From contig MU839195.1 of assembly GCA_030685235.1 (NCBI GenBank), positions 62,001 through 126,000 on the forward strand: a stretch of DNA of 64,000 nucleotides, given 5' to 3'. Below are positions 58,276 to 64,000 of the stretch, piece by piece (positions within the stretch are counted from its first letter, which is position 1; each line of letters begins with the position of its first letter). Under the pieces are notes generated by a model. That model saw only the letters and a program-made list of their open reading frames with translations, made no database searches and was not told the DNA's origin. Source of the DNA: Copromyces sp. CBS 386.78 (Eukaryota; Ascomycota; Sordariomycetes; Sordariales; Sordariaceae). A program made the translations under genes and the position numbers.

Positions 58276-58415
58276 CGTGAATCGTTGACTCGGTGTTGTG
58301 ACGGTAGGTCCAGATGGTCGTCCACGAGGGTGAGGAAAAGGAAAGGACGGGAACCAGACACGGACTGGACGGACTCGGTACAGTACCACCATGTTGGACC
58401 AACGGCCACGCCCGG

Positions 58416-58423
58416 TTTTTATA
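58416..58423 (-). promoter_or_regulatory. TATA box candidate of the nucleotidase gene
   Basis: TATAAAAA on the minus strand about 145 bp upstream of the ATG. It is followed by pyrimidine-rich 5' leader sequence (CCTTTCCTTTTCCTCACC), typical of fungal transcription start regions. Spacing fits, with no other evidence. Confidence 0.5.
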
Positions 58424-58439
58424 TTAACATGTAGAACAT

Positions 58440-59445
58440 GGTGCCTTGCAGCACCAACACGAGGAAGGTATCCAATCTCATGTCGATCGGTGGCCACGCG
58501 GTCTTGGACCTGCGCTGGGCACATGCGTTAGCTCATCTTAAAGGGTGGTATTGGACGAGCAGGTGGGCGAACCTATTGGCTATCGCAGGCTTGCTCTGCA
58601 GCGTGGGAATCCCTGGGGGCGGGAACACCAAGGAATGTAACCACGCATGCAAGAGCGGGATTGGCTCACCACCTTCGGCTATCGGCAAAGCGTGGCTCGT
58701 GGCTTTATCACCTTCCCGGAATGTGCGGAATATCCCCGCCGACCGGGGGCCCCTATCGCCCGCTATTGGTTCTTATCCTCCTTCCGTCCTCAGTAAGCTT
58801 CAATCTTGCTGGAGGATGCCCTCAAGAAGAGGGATAGGTCGATGCTGATGTTGAATGTTGACATGGTGAGCATCGACACGTGGGCAGGCGGTTGTTTTGC
58901 CCTTTGTGGATTGATTATGAAAGATTGACCGACAAGGTAACGATGGGGCGGTAGTACAGAAAATACATCCTTGGTACGAAAGTTGGCTGGATTTCATATG
59001 TGCAAAGGTAGACAAAATTGTACGAATGGCCCTGGATTGATGCTAGAAGAAAGGAGAGAGCGGATGGAAGGTCTGGAGGTCTAGAAAGTGGTGCGGTCTG
59101 GGCAGGGCACGGTGGGCACGTGACCCAGTCTGCCTGCCGGACCCACCAACACCTGGTCCGTGAGTCGCTCAATCGCCATGTAATTGGTGCGACACATGTT
59201 TCCTCTTGACCTGGCCAAGTGGTCAAGTAGGCATTGAAGTAGTTCTTTGTCGTGACATGCTCGATTCAATTCCTGTTCGTGACCTATTTTTGAAGCCATT
59301 CCGACTTCAATCTCAATACTCGCCTTGATACCTATGAGTGGCCTTTACCTTGCATTAGTACTTACTAGTCTCTCAAAAGACCACACAAGTATAGAAAGGT
59401 AAGAGCCTATACCTTAAACTTCTAGGGGCCTGAGAGACAGAAATC
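58440..59445. other. Spacer upstream of the nucleotidase gene
   Basis: About 1 kb with ordinary composition. The 136-codon + strand frame at 58,438-58,848 lacks family features, has overlapping rivals on the other strand and coincides with the promoter region of the nucleotidase gene, so it is not called. GC-rich words such as GGGGGCGGGAAC (58,614-58,625) and ACCGGGGGCCCC (58,742-58,753) might bind zinc-finger regulators, but this is speculation. Confidence 0.45.
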
Positions 59446-59446
59446 A

Positions 59447-59651
59447 TTGTCTGGAAAGCAATTGCTGTTTTTCAGACAACGCTTATATACTAAAATACCC
59501 TAACAGGGGCGACAAGCCTACTTATAGACGGCCCTGCAGTCAGAAGCAGAGGCAATATCTCAGGGCAATATAATACGTAATTGGTCAGTTTAATAAGGTT
59601 ACGCCTAGCGGCGTAATTGCTATGCCCGCTAGCGCTTACGTACTAGCGGGC
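59447..59651. repeat. Cluster of three perfect hairpins at the right border of the island
   Basis: TTGTCTG (59,447-59,453) pairs with CAGACAA (59,473-59,479). TTACGCC (59,599-59,605) pairs with GGCGTAA (59,610-59,616). GCCCGCTAG (59,624-59,632) pairs with CTAGCGGGC (59,643-59,651). AT-rich repeat DNA begins immediately to the right, so the cluster probably marks the end region of a mobile element that continues into the AT-rich block. Confidence 0.7.
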
Positions 59652-61630
59652 ATTAATATTATTAAGAAATTACCCCTTTCGTAGAATATAATCCGTACAT
59701 ATAGAATAAAAAGTAAATTAAAAGAATTACCAACATATATTAAATATCTAAAGGCAGCGAAAATAATAGTGATAATTAACGGGGATAATATAAATCCGAT
59801 AAATAATAATAATAGGAGAATATTATTAAAGGCTACCGCCCCCGGCTATCCTTCAATTACTAGGAGTTTAATAATAGCGTTTATAAAGTAGTAAAGTAAA
59901 GTACTTTCTATAATAACGGCGTTAAACTCTTAATTAATCTAATTGATTTAAATATACTTTCGGTCGAAAAAAAAAAGGGTAAAACGGTATTTTAATAATT
60001 ATAACCGAATAAAATAAAACGCTAAAGAAATTAGTATATTTTATATAACTAATACTTAAGGAAGGGAATTAGCGGAACTAATATATTCTATATAGTAGAT
60101 ATTTAGGGAAGGGAGCCGGTAGCCTTATAATTATTTAAAACGGATTAGGAGAAGGAAAGAAAAATTTAGAAAGGAAGGTAATTCTATAACAATAATATTA
60201 GTAATAGTATTAGTAGTAGTCTAATAATAATTATTTAGAATTTTACAGCGGGAATTAGGGTTGCTAGTAATAACAATAAGGGTGGCGTTAACCTATTCCC
60301 CGTTTTTAATTATATAGCGTTTAACGGCCGGCTCGAAAATTTTGCAAATAGCCTCCTTAATTATATTACTTTCAAAAATAATATTCAAATTATAGAATTA
60401 AATAGTAAATTAATTATTAATTTTAAAAATAGTAAGTATAGCGACAGTATTAATAATTAATAATTAATAAACGACAAAGGAGGGACTAAGAATATAAGGT
60501 AACGGTTAATAAATAATAAAAGAAGAAAGAATAAGAATATAGATTTAAATAATAGAATTAATATTAGTATTTTATATATAAATAACTATATATTAAATAC
60601 TCCTTCTATTACTACTTTAAATATTCCTTCTATTTACTAAATATTCCTTCTATTTACTACCTCCTTCCCTTTAATACTTCCTTCCCTTTACTACCTTATT
60701 ACTATAAAACGTACCTTTTAAAGAATTTCGAATATAGTAAAACTAAGTAATATAAACGGGGGCTAATTACCTTTCAAACGTAGCGGTCTACTAATAGTAT
60801 TTTTACGAAGTCTTCTACGAAGCCTTCTTAAATCTATACCTAATCTACTAAATCTAATTATACTACTTACTTTACTTCTACTTAATATACTACTAGCTCT
60901 ATTACCGGACGGCCTTCTATAAAGTCTATTACCAATTTTACTACTAGGAAGTCTACCACGGGGTCTACTACGCCCTCTACCCGGGGCCGGACCGCCGTTA
61001 TCGAAATCGGAATTATCATCTAAAATATTACCGGAACCTTAGCCGACTGTACGTATACAATTAGAAGCCGGGGGGCTCTATTAACGCCCGTACCCGCGTA
61101 GCGGCAATAACTATCCGGGAACCAATTACTAATTCTATTGTTTAATAATATCGAAAGTTCGATAACGATATATCTAATTAATTCTAATACGCAAGGCATC
61201 TAGCTCGAAGGTTTCTTCAAATATTATACTTTATAAAGTATATATACGAAAGATAACTATATAAAAATATTCTTCTTCTCGGCTCTAAATTTAGGCTTGT
61301 AACCGTTCTCCTTATTTAAATTAATTATAATACGCATTTCGTCAACGGGCTAGGCTAACCAAACTAAATTAAAATTAATATATTTTATATAATTAATACC
61401 TAGGAAAGCGAATTAGCGTAATAAACTTTAAAAAATATAAGGCGAACCTTCCCTAATAGTAAAGTAGAAAATATTCTTCTTTTCGGCTCTAAATTTAAAT
61501 TTATAGCCGTTATAAATTTAGGGTTTGGGAATTACGGAAGTAAACTTTTATTAAACTTTCTTAAATTTCTAAATTTTATTATAAACGACGGCGCTAATAG
61601 GTTTAAAGCTGAACGTAATATTATACTAAG

Positions 61631-62105
61631 AAATATTTATATTAATAAATTTAATAACCGGATATTAATTAACCGAGACTATAATATAATTACCTTCGGT
61701 AACTAGTACGAAAGGTAAAGGTACTATTAAAATCGGCCTTAAAATAGGCGTATAGAAGGGGAGTATATTCTATATAATTAATATTTAGGAAGGCGTATTA
61801 GGAAATATTTATATTAATAAATTTAGTAACCGGATATTAATTAACCAAAATTATAATATAATTACCTTCGGTATTAAAACCGGTATAAGAGGTAAAAGTA
61901 CTATTAAAATCGGCTTTAAAATAAGTACGTAGAAGGGGAATATATTCTATATAATTAATATTTAGGAAGGCGTATTAGGAAATATTTATATTAGTAAATT
62001 TAGTAATTAAATATTAATTAACCGAAATTATAATATAATTACCCTCGGTATTAAAACTAGTATAATAATTAAAAGTATTACTAACGTCGGCCTCGAAATA
62101 AATAT
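61631..62105. repeat. Tandem repeat, about 172-177 bp unit, 2.7 copies
   Basis: Units begin at about 61,631, 61,803 and 61,980 with AAATATTTATATTA(A/G)TAAATTTA and include TTAATTAACC and AATATAATTACC(T/C)TCGGTA. Copies differ mostly by transitions. Related words (TATATTTTATATAATTAATAC) occur further left at about 61,379 and 60,038, so the array grew from a wider repeat. Confidence 0.8.
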
Positions 62106-62916
62106 ATAAAAAATATATTTAATAATTAAATTAAATCCGGTTAGTATTATAGGGAAGTCGATACGTTTACTAATATATTTCTTATTATTTAAAGAATAAT
62201 AAAAATAACGAAGAAAATACTTAAATAGCAAAAAATTATTAAACGGAAAATATTAGCAAAAATAAAGAAAGGCTAAATATATTAAAGGTAAAGCGCTATT
62301 TATATTTAAATAAAGAGATTAATCGTATAATTATAATATAAATAAGTAAACGAAAAGTATAATATATATAATAAATAAATATATTATAAGGGAATTGAGA
62401 AATTTAATTAATAAAAGAGAAAATAATAAATAATAAAAAGGAGAAAATTAGAAAAGAAAAGAAGAGAAGGAGAGGAAGAGGAAAAACGAAAATATAAAGA
62501 ATATTTAAAATTAGGAAAAATTAAATAAATAAGGAGACGATAACGTAATAAAAAAAAGGAAGGAATATTTATATTAGCGAAGAAAGTATAATAAAAAAGG
62601 GTATATAATAATCCGTTAATTATTAACGAATAGAAATAATAAGTACGAACTTTCTTTATATAAAGTAAAAAGGATAATATATTTAATAAATACTTTCCTA
62701 ATTAATTATAAATGAAAAGAAAAAGGATTAAAGTTAAGTCCGAAATAAATAGTAATTTCCGAAGATGTAAAATTAATATATAGAATTACTATATAAAAAT
62801 TAGGATAATTAATTTCTATAACGAAGTATAAAATACATTAAATAATATAAATTCAAATATAGTAATTAAATTAAAATAGAAAGCGAAATTATAAAAAGAT
62901 ATTAAACGCCGAAACT

Positions 62917-63336
62917 ATAAAAATGCCGGTTACTAAAGTCGTAAAAATACTAGTTACTAAAGGTATAAAATTTACCGGTCGCTAAAGTTATAAAAATACG
63001 GGTAACCGAAATCGTAAAAATATACTAGTTATTAAAATTATAAAATTTATTAGTGACCGAAATTATAAAAAGATACCAATCGCCGAAATTATAAAATTTG
63101 CCGGTCGCCGAAATTATAAAGATACCGGTTACCGAAGTTGTGAAATTGCCAGTTATCGAAATTATAAAATTTGCCAGTAACCGAAGTCGTAAAGATGCCG
63201 GTTACCGAAATTATAAAAATGCCGGTTACCGAAATTATAAAGATGCCGGTTACCGAAGTTATAAAGATGCTGGTTACCGAAATTATAAAGATGCCGGTTA
63301 CCGAAATTATAAAGATGCCGGTTACCGAAGATTAGA
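62917..63336. repeat. 24-bp minisatellite, about 17 copies
   Basis: The unit is GCCGGTTACCGAAATTATAAAGAT with variants. The left copies (62,917-63,100) are diverged, while the right copies (63,185-63,336) are nearly identical. Because 24 is divisible by three, the right part stays open and reads as repeated DAGYRNYK, giving an open frame at 63,098-63,457. That frame starts inside the array and is not called as a gene. Confidence 0.9.
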
Positions 63337-64000
63337 TATAGAGTATAAGGATATAGTAAGAATAAACGGAATAAGAAAATTAATAGGATTAAGTTTTAAG
63401 AAAATTGTAAAGAGGAGGACGAGGAAATTGATAGCGTCTATTTGCCGTAATATTTAGGTATAATAAATTATAAAAGTAAATGAAGGAGGTTAATAATATT
63501 TGATTAAGAAGGTAAAATAAAAGGAAGAAAGAAATAGATATTATAAGTTACGAAAGTAAAGTAAAATAATAAGTTAAAAAGTATATTATAAGTAAACGGG
63601 ACGAATAAAAGGGAGTCGTAAGAAAAAATATTTAAATTATAATTTAAATATTAATAGGATAAAATAATAATATAATGAAAATCCCGAAATAAATAATTAT
63701 AAATATAATTAACGTATAATCTATATATATTATTAAACTAATTTACAATTTTAGGTTCGTAATAAGCTTATAATTTTACGAATTTATAAATATATTTATA
63801 TTAATAGATAGCGAATTAGATAGGAAATTCTCAAGGATAGGACTAGAATTACCAAAGTTAGTAAGGGCGGTAATCAGAATACAATAAGAATTACTACGGG
63901 AATTACTAATAACGAAATTAATAGAAGGGTTAAGGGGGCTATTAAAAATAGTAGCAGAACTACTACGAAAGTTATTACTATAAAAATTATAAATAATAGA

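Larger units (their letters stand above)
59660..64000. repeat. Right-hand RIP-degraded AT-rich block
   Basis: AT-rich sequence with scarce CpA/TpG and many TAA/TAG, without recognisable pol motifs. A less degraded part at 60,880-61,140 encodes on the + strand a Ser/Thr-rich stretch (TTRKSTTGSTTPSTRGRT) followed by a frame readable through stops to about 61,350, of unknown family. Short direct repeats TATTCCTTCTATTTACTA occur at 60,618-60,652. Two tandem-repeat arrays are listed separately. No LTR pair or complete element is visible within the window. Confidence 0.5.

Noticed and set aside
56980..58434. 484-codon open frame on the + strand
   Set aside because: It is antisense to the well-supported nucleotidase gene and has a Gly/Asp/Val-biased composition typical of a mirror frame in GC3-rich fungal genes.
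58438..58848. 136-codon + strand frame upstream of the nucleotidase
   Set aside because: No domain, no signal peptide and overlapping rival frames. It lies in the promoter region of a real gene.
59624..59651. Helitron 3' end
   Set aside because: The hairpin is attractive, but no CTRR follows at about 10 bp and no Rep/helicase remnant was seen.
62917..63336. CRISPR-like array
   Set aside because: Units are contiguous without unique spacers and the genome is fungal. It is a minisatellite.

Overview
This window looks like a filamentous ascomycete (Pezizomycotina) chromosome with a two-compartment structure. Two long AT-rich blocks (about 1-46,390 and about 59,480-64,000) consist of transposable elements degraded in the way repeat-induced point mutation (RIP) degrades them: C-to-T and G-to-A changes, glutamine and tryptophan codons turned into TAA/TAG, and coding frames still readable through the stops. 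Between them lies an island of about 13 kb with ordinary base composition and real genes. I cannot name the species. The HET-domain gene, the tandem Hce2/Ecp2-like secreted proteins and the RIP signature all fit a fungal genome.

Left AT-rich block, as a nest of elements. Gypsy element A (+, 706-15,253, flanking duplication AGTTA) is interrupted in its polypurine tract by a second copy, B (-, 7,757-15,034). Next come about 5.6 kb of unassigned decayed repeat. A minus-strand Gypsy, C (about 20,880-35,261), is then interrupted three times: in RNase H by Gypsy D (+, 21,573-28,792, duplication ATACG), and in the protease-RT linker by two short inverted-repeat elements (30,849-31,429 and 31,513-32,790). 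A decayed stretch (35,262-38,241) holds a third short element (37,004-37,452). Gypsy F (+, 38,242-46,385) holds a fourth (38,997-39,658). The short elements share GAGA ends and exact 8-bp A/T-only target duplications, so they behave as one hAT-like non-autonomous family.

Gene island. It contains a hairpin-rich element with an RNA polymerase III-like unit (48,172-48,733), a HET gene with one in-frame TAG (48,771-50,549, -), and an inverted-repeat element directly upstream of it. A CxxC gene relic follows, split by a fifth short element (51,846-52,411). After it come two tandem paralogous small secreted Hce2-like proteins (53,344-53,964 and 54,693-55,313, both -) and an intact secreted 5'-nucleotidase-like enzyme (56,572-58,275, -). 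The intact genes encode secreted products, and the two relics show how mobile DNA has been disabling this island. A gene-poor spacer leads to a cluster of perfect hairpins at about 59.45-59.65 kb, where AT-rich repeat DNA resumes with a 172-bp tandem repeat and a 24-bp minisatellite.

Everything was read by eye. LTR ends, target duplications and hairpins are exact readings. Limits of decayed gag/pol regions are approximate.
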